From Protonemura montana (lineage: Eukaryota; Arthropoda; Insecta; Plecoptera; Nemouridae): a DNA stretch of 64,000 bases. The position numbers and the translations under genes are program-made. This document shows, piece after piece, positions 13,901 to 24,923 of this stretch (position 1 is the first letter of the stretch; every line of letters starts with the position of its first letter). The stretch is from NCBI GenBank assembly GCA_947568835.1, contig OX387602.1, positions 15,985,021-16,049,020 of the forward strand, read 5' to 3'. The notes below the pieces were generated by a model that saw nothing but the letters and a program-made list of their open reading frames with translations, was not told where the DNA came from and did no database searches.

Positions 13901-16900
13901 TTAAATCGCTAAGAGGAGGCAGCCAACATTTTTAAATGGTCTAATATCATGTATTTGATCAACTTGACAAATAAATGACACTTTATTATTATTATTATTA
14001 TTATTACCTGCAGTCAATAAAAAAAGCTTGATTCTTAAAATTATCGACACTTACAACTACACTCTAGCCAGCTAAACATTAAAAGACATTGTTGTTAACC
14101 TTCGTGCATCCTTCTCCAGCTGCCCCGAGCATTGTGTCTGGTCCGATGAGCACGTCCGCTAAGGAAGGCGAAGATGTGCATCTGAGCTGCACGGTGGACG
14201 CTATGCCCTACCCGGTCACAACGCTACGCTGGCTGCACAACGGCCGACTCATCGCTGAGGACCGCCAGCGCCTGCGCTCTCATCGCCTCAACGGCACGCT
14301 TAATATTGGGGATGTGCAGGTCTCGGACCGTGGGGAATACCGCTGCCAGGTCAACACAACTGGGTTCCTGCCAGTCATGTCTAAGCCTGCAACTCTGCAG
14401 GTCAAAGGTGGGCAGTGGGTTGAAAGCACATGCTGATTACTGATGTATGGTTGGGCTGATTGAAAGAAAAATTGACAAGCTACCCAAGTAATTTATAAAA
14501 ACAAATTGAATGAACCAATTTTGAACAACTGGTTCAGATTTCTCCCAGATTATTCTTGCACGTGTACAAAAATGATTTAGTGAAATTACGGTGATCATCT
14601 ATTGCATCGCCGAAATTCACCATAATGAATGGATAATGAATAACACACTTGACACTTAAGTTAACATGAATTTTGGTGCTTTTTGCGCAGAGATTCTAAA
14701 GTTCTCCCCGCGACCGGTCAACAAGAACTTGGAGCTGGGCGCGATTGTGAAGGTCTACTGCAAGGCGCAGAGTGCGACACCGCTGACCATTCGGTGGATT
14801 AAGCGGGGTCAAGAAGGGCAGTCAATGTTCGCCTTACCTCCACACGTTGAAGACATTGCCGGGACGCTGGTGTTTACCAAGGTTGGTCCAAAGATCGTCA
14901 GGGAATGTTGTAGAAAGTAACCAAGTTGATGGCTTTTGGTTCAGCAAGTTTTTGAATTTTGGTTAATAGCAAACTAAAAGAGACAGTAAAATGTAAAAAA
15001 AATATTATCAAAAAATAGCAAAGTTAAAAATATCAATGGATTGGCAGAAGTTGCAAATTATAGTGAGTGTAAAATAAAAAGTTTTCTTTGTTGCTGAAAA
15101 CTAATTAATAGTTCTTTATTTTAGGTGCAAGCTGAGGACCGTGGCCAATATATGTGTATTGCAACTGACGGGGAAGGATACATTAATACTACAATCAAAA
15201 TTGAAGTTGTTGGTAAGTACATTGTAGGGCTGCAAACCAATGTCTTAGCTCTACAATTGCAAGATTTTTTATTGATGTCGACAATTACTTCTCGGTTGAT
15301 ATCACCTATAGCTGCCAATGGCTCTCATGGAACAAATCCCAGTACATCGATTGACAACCATCAAGGAAAATCTCAGAATCACCTTATTTAACTATCACTC
15401 AGAAATAATTAAAACATATTTTTTGGGCACATAGTGGCGATACTGAGCCACACACATTCAATCAAATAAGTCCATATATCAGCCAGTTTCAGAGAAAAAG
15501 ATACATAACATCCTGATAAATTAATTAAATTTGAAAATTATTCTAATGAAATCACAATATACACTTTCTAAATGTCCCCCACCACTCATTGCTGCATCTC
15601 AGCATTGGTAATAGTTTTTTTTTGTGCTCAAAATGATTTATTTGAAAAGTTACAACTCGTACCTCAACAATTTTGAAGATTTACCTCTTCAATTTATTTG
15701 AAACAACATCACAGTCATGTCCTCCTCACGAGTTTTGACAAAGCTGATGCCATGTGCTTGCTTGCAGTGACGCCGAAGTTCAGCGTGTTCCCGCAGAATG
15801 CACTGGAGGCGTACGAGGACTACCCCGTGACAATCCACTGCATCGCCGAGGGGGACCCCAAGCCCACCATCAAGTGGGACCGCAACGGCAACGTTACTGC
15901 TCTCGACCCTGCCAGGTACGCGATTCACTCTGCGCTTTTAGGTCTTGTGGGCACCAATAGTGCTCGACTCACTACTTATAATACTATGCATTCTTATTTT
16001 GTCTTTTTATAGGTATTACGACCAGTTTTTCCAAATCCATTACATATTCAAAACATTAATGTTGTTGGAAGTACATATTGACCCTAGCTTATTCGTTGAA
16101 CTTTTATTTTTCTACTACTTACTATTTTACTACTTACTTTTTACTACTTTTCACTTTTCTTTTTTTTTAATCTACTGACGTTTGTCAAAAATCTTCTACC
16201 CATAATTAAAGACAGAGGAGGTCTTGTGGAAACTCCCCTAGTGTTACCATAAAGTGCACCTCTGTAAAAACTCAAAGGGCGTGCTATTTCTTGGCCAATT
16301 TGAATATGAACTTCAAACTTTGCTTGTGTGATTTTAAATTTACATAATGAAATCAAGGTTTTACATGATTTATTCCTCTAATTGCAAAGTAACAAGTAAG
16401 CTTTCTTTTTATACCACTGGCCGTTCCAAAAAATGTTCTAAATTGCTGTAAAACACATTAAAAATATGTTAAGTGTACATTCTCTATAACAAATTAATAT
16501 AACCAAGCGAATCGTTGACTACACAACTGTATTGTATTATATTTGTATTCATTTAAACTAAGAAAGTGTTGTTTTAAGTTTGAATCATACACTGAATGCA
16601 CAGTTACAATTTCCACAGCAAGTAAAATATTCTACAGACAATAATACAAATAAAATAATAAAAACCATATTCCAGGTTCCAAGTACTGAGCAACGGCTCT
16701 CTGGTGGTGCTGCGTGCCTCGGTGGACGACACGGACAAGTACGGATGCACGGCTGGCAACAGCGGTGGCTTCAAGCGAGCAGAGGTGACTCTCATTGTGC
16801 GACCAGTTGACCCTCGGCCTATGGATGGCATAGGGATGGACGCAGATGGTCACATGATGACCAAGACAGTGACCATTACGCTGAGCGCAGCAGCAGCTTA

Positions 16901-19900
16901 CATGGTGCTTGTCGTTGGCCTCATGATTTGGTGTCGGTACCGCAGGCGCAGGAGGAAGCAGGCGTATCTCGACGCCAATGGCGATCAAGGTGAGGGGATT
17001 AGTGGTGTCCACTCGATTAAATTTTGTGAAGGAGAGAATTTGTTATATCATCAAGTTTTTTGGGCCTGTGGTGTAAATTTGAAAGAAAATTGTATGATCT
17101 TATTAGTTTTGAGGCACGAGTTGTATGTTTTGGAAGTCAGCAGACACAGGCAGCACATTTAGTGTGAAATGTAAAAAATGTAAGACAAGAAAAAAAACTA
17201 GTGTTTTGCCATCTACACATCTTTCTTTTAAAAAATTCTTGAAGTTCTGGAATTTCCAGTGGAATATTTAAATCTCATCATATTTTAAAAATTGTTAGTG
17301 TTAGCACAGACTTTTAAAAGGTGCTTTTTTTTTCTTTCACAAAATCATGAAGTGCATGGGCCAACTTTTTGTCCACGCTTGATTATGCCTGTGCGAAGGG
17401 GGATAGAATTTGAAGTCCACATCCAAATTTTCGCTGATATAACGTTTGTCGGTGAATTATTTAATTTTCTTACCCTACTAACTACTCTGAATCTGAGAAA
17501 GACTTGCTGGCATAGCTTTCAAGGGCTTGCCATGTGAAGAGCTCAGTGGAAGACTGATTTTTTAGTTCGGACTTAAGAACCTATTGTTAATGTTAGCATG
17601 TGTATTACAGCGGAGACTGGTGATCGCACAGAACTGCAGGATGCGTCTGCGCGCGGTCGTGTGGATCGTCCACGCAGCGACGGGGGAGATACTGCTCAGT
17701 CTCACAGTTCAGGGCAGAGCAAGCGCTCGCGCTCGAGCTACGAGAAACTGTCATTCCCCCGCTCCGATCTTCACAGTCTGGTGCTTCTAGGTGGGTCAAC
17801 GGTACTGTCAAGTCTGCCATCAGCCAGCAACCACTCCCAGCATTTCCCTGTCACAAGGGAATTCTGTGCCTCTGATTTTTTGAGCAAGTGGGCTCTTTTT
17901 TAATAGCAAGGAACATGTCTTACTCTTTGTTAAAGTTTTTTTTATAAATTCCTATTTTTTTACGACAAAAGGTGCTAAAATGCTATGCTTTAAGCGCTGT
18001 GAGCTATTATGTTCGTAGCATTTTGTATAAAGATACAAACACTGTTTGCCAATCATTGGTGACTCGTCAGTAACATTTCCGGCCTTCTGCTTGCAGGTCA
18101 CGGCGACTTCGGCGAGATCTTCCTAGCAAAGGTACGCCGTGAGACTGAGGATGCAGTTGTGCTGGTGAAGTCGTTGCAGGCAACACGGGACGAGACCGCA
18201 CTCATTGAGTTCAAGAGGCAGCTCGATATGTTCCACAAGCTTGACCACGAACATGTTGCGCGGCTCGTAGGGGTGTGCCGGGACCAGGAGCCACACTACC
18301 TTGTCATGCAGTACACTGACTGGGTAGGTACACTGAGCTGAAGCCCTCGAGACCGCAAGCAGCTTTCTCTTTTCCCAAATCTGTTTTAAGTTGAAAATGA
18401 CTGCATTCCTTTTATTCATAATATGGACCTAAGGGCCAGTTTTTCAGTAGATGGTTAAGTACCTAACAGATCGTTTATTTGTTATTTGATTAACAAGAGC
18501 CAATCAGATTTTTTTTTGCGTGACAATGGTCTGTTATTGTCTTAACAAGCTACTGAAAAATCAGCATTAAAAACTAGAAAATAAAGGCTAGGGGTAACAA
18601 TTTTCCCAATTTCCTCACTGCCAAAACTAATTGTTTCTGGGTACCCAAAATTATTTTGTTCTAGTAAATGGGTGAATGAGTGGTATCAGTGTGCCATACA
18701 TACACATTGACATTACATACCAAAACATACAGATGTTGACAGATAGATACAGATAGGTTTGACCCTAAACTGTAACCCATAGTTACCTAACCCATAGCTT
18801 ATCCATCTGATTGTCATCACCAGGGTGACCTGAAGCAGTTCCTGCTGGCGACCCGCGGCACCAAGACTCCGCACCCGCCTCGGCTGTCAACGGCACACGT
18901 GATGCAGCTGTGCCTGCAGCTGGCGCTCGGCATGGAGCACCTGGCCAACCACCGGTTTGTTCACCGCGACCTAGCCGCGCGAAACTGTCTGCTTGCATCC
19001 ACCATGAGTCTCAAAGTGTCCCTGTGTGCACCCACCAAGGACACCTACTCCAAGGAGTACTATCGGCACCACAACCAGGTCAGAGACGGATGTGTTGGAA
19101 ATGGAGTTAGGCGACTGAATAAAATTTAGGACTGTAAATGTAGAAGAACTGCTGCACAACAGTATGTTTTGAGGATTATTCAAATTATCATGAACAATTA
19201 TTCAAGTCTCTTTAAGGATATTCAACATTGGATGTCCGTGAAAAGACCGACCTGTGCACCTAAGAAGGTGCACCTATGGAAATTCAGGAAATTCAGGAAA
19301 TTTAGTTTATGCTACTAAAATGATTTACTTCATGCATTTTGCTGTATTAATCCGTAGATATTGATCAGAATTTTTGAAACATTAAAAATTAAATTTTACT
19401 TAAATTGTATGCATGGATTATTCTAAGATTATTGAGTAGTCATTCTCTCTGTAAATTCTTTGAATTTTTTAAATTGCTACTCCTTGCATTGAAGTGCAAT
19501 ATTTTTTTCAATGGCAGAATCATAAACAGAGTTTTATATGCAGAGTAAGTAGGTGTTCACTGGAATATAGATGAATATAAAAGAAGTATGACCTTTAATG
19601 TACTTATCATTTAAAAACTGGGTTGATTCTCTTGCTACTCACGCATATGTTAGAATTATAGTTTTCATATACTGTTTTGCTTCAAATATTGAGCGGGCCT
19701 GTCCCTCATCTTGGTAGCAGTGAGCAGAAAGGCTAGGGCTAGTAGAGCCGGAATTGTGAGCGGACTGAGAAGAGTCGGCTGAGAGGAGCGTAGTAGAGAG
19801 ATTGTGTTCGCGACCTGTGTGTAGTCGGCGAGAGTTTGAGAATAATAGACTAAATAGACTGGCAACACGAGTTTCATTGAAGGGAACGTACCTTACAGCT

Positions 19901-20388
19901 GACACATATAACACTCAAACGTTGTACAGAATATATCAGGAATATAATTTAGCCAGAATATTTTATTTTTTTACATGACGCTCCTATTTGGTCACACACT
20001 TCGTAGATATAATATTCCATATTTTCATTTTCAATTCCGCTTTTCTTATTTTAAATTTCTCTTTTATTGACAGGTAATTCCTCTACGCTGGATGCCGCAC
20101 GAAGCCATCTACGAGGATGACTACTCAACCAAATCAGACGTATATTCATTTGCTTGTCTCGTCTGGGAGATTTTCCACCAAGCCGATCTGCCGTTCTCTA
20201 AAATGTCAGACGACGTAGTCCTAGCTGCGCTTAAAAGCGACGAACTGCGCTGGAAGTGTCACAAAACAACACCCCCAGCACTAGTGACGTTGCTCAACTC
20301 ATGCTGGTCTCATTCTCCGAGGGACCGGCCGTCGTTCACTCAAATAGCAGTCAGCGTTGGAGAAATCTCCATAGACAGCGCCAATTAG
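10136..20388 (+). CDS. otk: PTK7 / off-track receptor pseudokinase, 5' end missing
   Basis: This is a single-pass membrane receptor of the PTK7/off-track family, known for roles in Wnt/planar-polarity and semaphorin-plexin signalling. I read 14 exons, all with GT-AG borders and matching phases: 10136-10262, 10763-10923, 11453-11597, 13129-13265, 13484-13783, 14120-14407, 14691-14881, 15125-15212, 15768-15915, 16676-16989, 17611-17790, 18097-18323, 18824-19078 and 20074-20388 (stop TAG at 20386). They join without frameshift into about 958 residues: six Ig domains (1-560), a membrane span (about 594-614), a basic juxtamembrane stretch and a kinase-like domain (about 690-950). Vertebrate PTK7 is about 1070 residues with seven Ig domains, so roughly 110 residues (signal peptide plus probably the first Ig) are missing. 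Exon 1 opens in phase 1 after a good acceptor (tttgcctgtcttgttccag). The family assignment is firm; residue numbers count from the first visible codon. Confidence 0.93.
11453..13265 (+). CDS. otk: otk exons 3-4: second visible Ig domain
   Basis: Exons 11453-11597 and 13129-13265 are joined in phase 2 across a 1.5-kb intron. The domain shows ALFDCAF, VEWYF and the closing NEGLYSCVG. The FPNGSLLI strand matches the corresponding PTK7 domain well. The intron carries a 5S-like repeat fragment (about 11636-11830). Confidence 0.88.
11636..11830 (+). repeat. 5S rRNA-like repeat fragment in an otk intron
   Basis: The stretch at 11758-11800 reads caagttaagcaact, then gccgggtctggtattggatg. It follows the internal Pol III promoter of 5S rRNA (A box, intermediate element, start of C box). 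Just upstream are a 9-bp hairpin with a 3-nt AGA loop (cgtctcggc/gccgagacg) and two copies of atgtcgcgaattc about 100 bp apart. The 5S outer ends are missing, so this is a derived repeat, not a 5S gene. It lies in the 1.5-kb intron between otk exons 3 and 4. Confidence 0.6.
13484..13783 (+). CDS. otk: otk exon 5: third visible Ig domain
   Basis: A whole Ig domain in one phase-1/phase-1 exon: ELTCLAP, VFWRD, and the closing EDAGNYTCVVEN motif. Acceptor ctcttttcag; donor gtgagt. Confidence 0.92.
13925..14006 (+). repeat. Retroposon 3' tail with (ATT)n
   Basis: Sequence ending gacaaataaatgacacttt followed by an (ATT)n run looks like the 3' end of a non-LTR retroposon (LINE or SINE). It lies in the otk intron between exons 5 and 6. 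No body is recognisable upstream. Confidence 0.35.
14120..14407 (+). CDS. otk: otk exon 6: fourth visible Ig domain
   Basis: A whole Ig domain in one phase-1/phase-1 exon: HLSCTVDAMPYP, LRWLHNG and the closing SDRGEYRCQV. The symmetric phase is the usual form of a shuffled extracellular module. Confidence 0.92.
14691..15212 (+). CDS. otk: otk exons 7-8: fifth visible Ig domain
   Basis: Exons 14691-14881 and 15125-15212 are joined in phase 0. The domain shows KVYCKAQ, IRWIKRG and the closing EDRGQYMCIATD. The donor after exon 7 is gttggt, weaker than the others, but the reading frame runs cleanly into exon 8. Confidence 0.88.
15768..16989 (+). CDS. otk: otk exons 9-10: sixth Ig domain and membrane span
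   Basis: Exons 15768-15915 and 16676-16989 are joined in phase 2. The Ig domain shows TIHCIAEGDPKP, IKWDRNG and DTDKYGCTAGN. After a Pro/Gly/Met-rich stalk come a hydrophobic span of about 21 residues (from VTITLSAAAAYMVL to IW) and the stop-transfer run CRYRRRRRK. This places the N-terminus outside and the kinase-like domain inside the cell. Confidence 0.92.
17611..17790 (+). CDS. otk: otk exon 11: cytoplasmic juxtamembrane segment
   Basis: A Ser/Arg/Asp-rich cytoplasmic linker ending in YEKLSFPRSDLHSLVLL, which resembles the LxFPR segment that precedes the kinase-like domain in PTK7. Phase 1 at both ends. The many Ser and Arg residues make it a plausible phosphorylation region; that is inference. 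Confidence 0.85.
   Translation, partial: RRLVIAQNCRMRLRAVVWIVHAATGEILLSLTVQGRASARARATRNCHSPAPIFTVWCF
18097..20388 (+). CDS. otk: otk exons 12-14: pseudokinase domain and stop
   Basis: Exons 18097-18323, 18824-19078 and 20074-20388 encode the tyrosine-kinase-like domain. The glycine loop reads GHGDFGE and the VAIK-type lysine is kept (VLVK, about residue 718). The catalytic loop is HRDLAARN (about 816-823). The DFG triplet is replaced by LCA (about 836-838), as expected of a PTK7-family pseudokinase. PLRWMPHEAIYEDDYSTKSD, SDVYSFACLVWE and the closing SHSPRDRPSF motif of kinase subdomain XI follow. The protein ends 13 residues after RPSF. Confidence 0.94.
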
Positions 20389-21020
20389 CGACTAGTTTAT
20401 GTTTTAAAGTGTATATTTTTATTTCCCTGGTCGAGGTGATTCCTCTTCGATGGGCCTAGTCTATTTGAAACAATTTTGTCTTCATGCTTTCCCATATCTA
20501 GAAAGTTGGAAGTAAAATGAGTGGTGGTTTTATTCAGCCGCACTGAATATATTATTGGGAGCTTTGAGTGCATGGTTACAAAGTTCTAAAGTGATCCTAC
20601 TTTGTTTTAACGACAAATATTTTGCCTTAAAAATTACAAAGCAAGTCTGAGACATTTTACTGCCAAAAATTAACTTGTTATTAAACAATGTAAATGCGTT
20701 TATCTTGAAATTTAAATATATTAGCTGATGATCAGTGATAATTGCCACTGGTTTCGAATGTCAGCTACAAGTCTTGAGTGATCTGGCTTTAAAAGGTGAT
20801 GCTTTTTTAACACTGCATCAGGCAACCAACCTACTCAAGAAGTCAGTACTACACCCTCATTTCCCTTAGCTTTGGAATATCTCTAAAAGGCATGAACATA
20901 GATTTTCAGACTTCTCGCGTTGTATAATCTACATGCTGCGCATTTTGGATGGGCGATGGGGGTCATGTAAAGTACAATTTTCTTGCATAATTATTGTTGT
21001 ACAAAAAATCATTTATTAAA
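20389..21020 (+). other. Probable otk 3' UTR
   Basis: AT-rich sequence after the otk stop without a supportable ORF. Possible polyadenylation signals of the ATTAAA type lie at 20680-20685 and 21015-21020. Which one is used cannot be read from sequence. Confidence 0.4.
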
Positions 21021-21091
21021 ATCTTGTTGTCCTATCTCATCATATACATGCACCTACTACATAGCTATATTTCAGCTCTTATGAGCTGGCT

Positions 21092-21152
21092 CTTATGAAG
21101 TTGCTGTACAACTACAAGCAAGGCGAATGAAGTTGTACAGCAACTTCATTCG
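21092..21152. repeat. 17-bp perfect inverted repeat at the start of SINE copy A
   Basis: gaagttgctgtacaact pairs perfectly with agttgtacagcaacttc across a short spacer. The right arm is also the first conserved stretch of the SINE copy that follows. Confidence 0.7.
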
Positions 21153-21437
21153 TCGTGCTTGTCAACCTCTCGACAGCATGGATTTGTGGAGAAATCCTGC
21201 TGTTTGCGTTGTACCGTCCTTTAGAAGAGGCGTTAGGCTGGTGGTCCCCTTGGTGCTTTTCGACAGGAGTAGGCTACGTGCCGGCGCCGGGTTCTCACTC
21301 CTCCCTTCTAGGCTAGGTTAGGTTCATCATCATCGTCATCCTCATTATCATCTGCTCATTCATCGACGCCATTAGACCAGTGCCACGAGGCTAGTTGTCA
21401 AAACAGTGCGTCGTTAAACCCCAATAATCAATTAATT
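21127..21437 (+). repeat. SINE with 5S-type head, copy A (head missing)
   Basis: Shares its body with copies at 28599-28818 and 32440-32836. Common blocks are tcaacctctcgacagcatgg, atttgtggagaaatcctgct, gacaggagtaggctacgtgc, attagaccagtgccac and gtcaaaacagtgcgtcgtta. The 3' end is an ATCA-like run (ccaataatcaattaatta), a tail typical of some SINE families. The 5S-like head seen in copy B is absent here. Confidence 0.75.
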
Positions 21438-21830
21438 ATATTTATTACCTACTTAATAAAACATTGTGACATTTGTCAAAACATTCACGGTAGGTACAAC
21501 AAGATGTGGTTGTATAATATATACAAGTATGTGTTAAAATATGTAACGTTTTATATGTAGCTGTTATCTGTACATATTCCTGTGCATACATTGCAACCAT
21601 AATATAATGTATAGATAGCTTCATATTTAGCAAAGTAGGTATTGAATTTTGTACAGGAATATGTAGTCGAACTCTTTCAACAAATGAACTGAGATTTTAA
21701 TCAATGGCTTCAAATTATTTTCCCATATCCTAATACCATCTAAGTACTATCTTTGCAACCACTTTTCTTTTGCTACATGCACTTTGCTGCAATTCATATT
21801 TATATATAATAAAGTATATTCTATTCATGG

Positions 21831-21978
21831 CTGCTCTCATGGAAGGGTGGTTAGGATGAATGGAATCACAAGTTGGAGGTTCCAAGATCTAACACCACTT
21901 GTATTGACATAGCTTATATCACATATATGCGATCAATTGTGCTAATAAAATTATTATTATTATTATTATTATTATTAT
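21831..21978 (+). repeat. tRNA-type SINE with (ATT)n tail
   Basis: An A-box-like stretch (tggttaggatgaatgg, about 21848) and a degenerate B box (gaggttccaagatct, about 21876) sit at normal tRNA spacing. A short unrelated body and an (ATT)n tail ending at 21978 follow. This is the layout of a tRNA-derived SINE. The source tRNA is not clear. Confidence 0.55.
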
Positions 21979-22276
21979 CAAGAAAAGTCACATTTATATT
22001 ATTGAAAACTAGAGGCTTGCATTGAAATGTCCACATACATTTTTAATTAGGCGATTGGAAATGCATGAAAACGCTTCGTTGCATGGTTGTGGGTGAAGTA
22101 AAGTTCTTAGTCGACCGCCAAGACCTAGACTTGGAAGAGAGTGCAAATTGTGAGATACCTGATTTGCAAAATAGCTTTTGTCACATCGTCGAAAACCAGC
22201 GAGCATTTTCGGTCAGTCGATTTTGGTAAGTCGTGATCGATCGTGCACATGGCGTGTGACGTCACGCGGATCGCCC

Positions 22277-22327
22277 ATTGCGTGTGCTGTTAAGATCGCA
22301 CTTCAACGCAGAAAATATCGTATCTTG
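22277..22327 (+). repeat. Left inverted arm, outer fragment
   Basis: Matches the reverse complement of the outer end of the right arm (about 31890-31939), with some six differences in the first 43 bp. It ends in GTATCTTG, which is repeated immediately after the hAT insertion. This fragment therefore joins to 27918 once the insertion is removed. Confidence 0.8.
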
Positions 22328-22402
22328 CAGTGTCGGACTGGCAGCCAGGCGGCAAATGCCGCCGGGCCTCCAGCCGGCCGGGGCCCCTGGGGCCCCCAAT
22401 TA

Positions 22403-24260
22403 CAACAAGGAAGTTTTTTAAAACATTTTTTAATTTATAGTCATTTGATTATGTTGTCTTAATGTTGTAAATAGCCAGTGCTTGTTATCATTGAGCCACG
22501 CCGCCCTGATGGCAACAGGTTGGTGGAAGTCGTATATAAACACTTGATTTTAGACTTGGTAAAAAAAAAACCATGATAGTTATATTTCGGATCATCTTTC
22601 CCCATCCCTTCACTTGATCCATGTTCCAGGTGAAGGGCTTTGAAAGACAAAAGCAGGAGGAGCCGGGCAGCGAACTGCGTACCCCACGCATTGGAACTCA
22701 CGACCATCCCACTGCGCTACGAGAACACATATGCCATCACTGATTTGTAATCAACATGCAAGTCAATAAAACAAGATGTAAATAAATCACTTCTAGCAGT
22801 AATATTTATGTGCGAATCCTGATGTGTAGGCCATTCATCGTACACGTGTGCACTGACGTCGTGTTTACAGTCCAGGCGTTGGGTGTGCAGTCACTTCAAT
22901 TTCCACTCAAAAAATATTGAAAAATCAATGGACGTTTTTTACGTTTCTTACGTTTATTCTTGATTTTTGAAGATTCGCCCATACTGTGGTCTATGAGGTA
23001 GCTTGCACCCCCGAACACGATGGGCTATTATGGGCACGATTCCGTTATTTTATAGCTTCAAGGTTGGCAGCTCAGCAAGGTGGGTACACGGGTTACCGAC
23101 CGATGGCCGTGATTTATCGACATTTTAATTGATCAAGTACATTTGATATCCAACAGATTGCGTTTGCGATCACTTTGTGCTTTAACTCGACTGCTGGTTC
23201 GGTGATACTTGTTTGGTATGGTTGACCAGGGGACCTGACTGCGAGCAACGGGGTTCGACTGGCGTTCCTCCAGTCGGACTTCAAGGCTTGCATTTTCGCG
23301 TTAGATCGTGGCAACTGGTGAAAGCCCATTTTTTGGAGTGGCCGCGTGCCTCAGCATTGCTTGGTGTTGGGGTCCGGTCCGGCATTTACACATTGTGTAG
23401 AAGCGAAGCCTTCTTTCTCTATTAGCGCATGGTCGATATCGTGGTGGTGGTGGTAGTGGTGGTGGTGGTGGTGGTGGTGGTGATGGTGGTGATGGTGATA
23501 TTGTTGGTGATATTGTAGGTGTTGTTATTGATGTTAATATTGATATTAATGTTTCTAATTTTAATAGTGTTGGTGGTATTAATGTGCGTTAGCTTCGTTA
23601 TATTGCTTATGATGATGTGTGTTAATTAATATAATTGTAATTCCGACTAACTCCAGTACATATTGATTTTTCCCCCTATTCCTACTTCTTCTTATATATT
23701 TACTTTATATAATTTTTCGTACTTCAGTTACATTTTCTTTTAGTAACAGTAGCCATCTTTTCATTAGCGTTCCCCACCATGGCCAATATTGTTTCGTCGA
23801 TGCTTTCACCCCCTGGTAGCCAGGCTAGGAACTAAAACATAATTTGAATTTTTTTTTCTTGCCCTGGAGGATGATTGGTGTGATTAAAAAAAGACGTAGG
23901 CAACGAGGAACGTACGCAGGACGTTTGATACCTGATGCAACCACATAAGCCGCTCGACCACCAGATCCGCTCTCCATGATATGTTTTTTTGCGATACAAA
24001 AACTGTTCAACTGTGACAACTCCGTCAAAAAATCCAAAAAAATCTCAATCACTGCCTCCATGATTTTCAACAAAAGATATTTCGACAAAACATTATAAAC
24101 ATCAGCTTCAGTATTGCCCATCATCGCACAAAATAAAAAATACGTTCGAAGTCTTGTACAGTTTACTCATTCTGGATCTTTCACTATGTATGAAAAGACT
24201 GTCGTACAACACCACTTGGACACCCAGGACAATGGTGCCATACTCTGGCGCTGGCGCTTA
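22403..24260. other. hAT interior, left part: no gene
   Basis: No supportable coding sequence. A weak tRNA-like stretch on the minus strand (about 22685-22725) has tagcgcagtggg followed closely by gagttccaatgcg, without room for an anticodon arm. A GGT/GTG simple repeat covers 23437-23520. The rest shows nothing I recognise. Confidence 0.5.
23437..23520 (+). repeat. (GGT)n simple repeat
   Basis: A GTGGTGGTGGT run with scattered GAT/GTA variants that degrades rightward into TTGGTGAT-like units. Confidence 0.85.
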
Positions 24261-24543
24261 GGTCTAGCATCAAGCGTATAGGAACGATTATAATGAGTGT
24301 TACGCATCATCAGCGCCACCTGTTGACAGGATTTTGTACTACACTTTGGACAAATATGTTGATATTTTCCTGCTGTATTTCCAAGTTATTTTCCGATTAG
24401 TTAATCAATTAGATTAAAAATCAGACTTGGTAAATGTCTTCAATTTTTACAAGTCCAGAGTATAGTACACAATCCTGCCAACAGGTGGCGCTGATGATGC
24501 TTAACACTAATTATAATCGTTCCTATACGCTTGATGCTAGACG
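24261..24543. mobile_element. MITE with ~85-bp inverted ends and TA target site
   Basis: The left end (from gtctagcatcaagcgtatag) matches the reverse complement of the right end for about 85 bp with a few mismatches, through the shared tract catcatcagcgccacctgtt. TA dinucleotides flank the element at 24259-24260 and 24544-24545. Size (about 283 bp), long inverted ends and TA flanks fit a Tc1/mariner-type MITE. It lies inside the hAT insertion, ten bases before the hairpin chain. Confidence 0.8.
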
Positions 24544-24554
24544 TAGGAGCCCGG

Positions 24555-24864
24555 GTGCGTGAGCGACTGGCGCTCCGCGCCAGTCGCTCACGCACGCTTC
24601 TGGGCCCTGGCGCGGAGCGCCAGGGCCCAGCAGCGTGCCGGTGCGCCCGTGCACCTGAGCGCGCTTCGCGCGCTCAGGTGCACGGGCGCACCGGCGTGCG
24701 TCCAAGCGCGCTCCGCGCGCTTGGACGCACACCTTTGCGCGCTCGCGCGCGCTCGCGCGCGCTCGCGCGCGCTCGCGCGCGCGAAGCGCGCGCGAAGCGC
24801 GCGCGAGCGCTATAAAATTGCGGAGCGCGACTGGCGCGAAGCGCCAGTCGCGCTCCGCAATTTT
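24555..24864. repeat. Chain of GC-rich perfect hairpins with 3-nt loops
   Basis: Consecutive inverted repeats stand end to end. They are: 24555-24595 (19-bp arms, loop TCC); 24596-24634 (18-bp arms, one mismatch, loop GGA); 24637-24695 (28-bp perfect arms, loop TTC); 24696-24730 (16-bp arms, loop TCC); and 24814-24864 (24-bp perfect arms, loop GAA). Between the fourth and last, 24731-24810 is a run of ten-base gcgctcgcgc units and GCGC-GAA-GCGC units. Every apex is GCGC-NNN-GCGC, with NNN being TCC, GGA, TTC or GAA. The first and last hairpins share the inner arm gcgactggcgc. Open frames crossing it are artefacts of the GC-rich palindromes. Confidence 0.9.
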
Positions 24865-24923
24865 CGTGGTATTTTTACTGTGCGATCAGAAAAAAAAATA
24901 AGATGTGTGCCACTGCAGTAGTT

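Noticed and set aside
24523-24921. Arg/Ala-rich frames across the GC-rich segment
   Set aside because: They arise because the palindromes lack stop codons on either strand.
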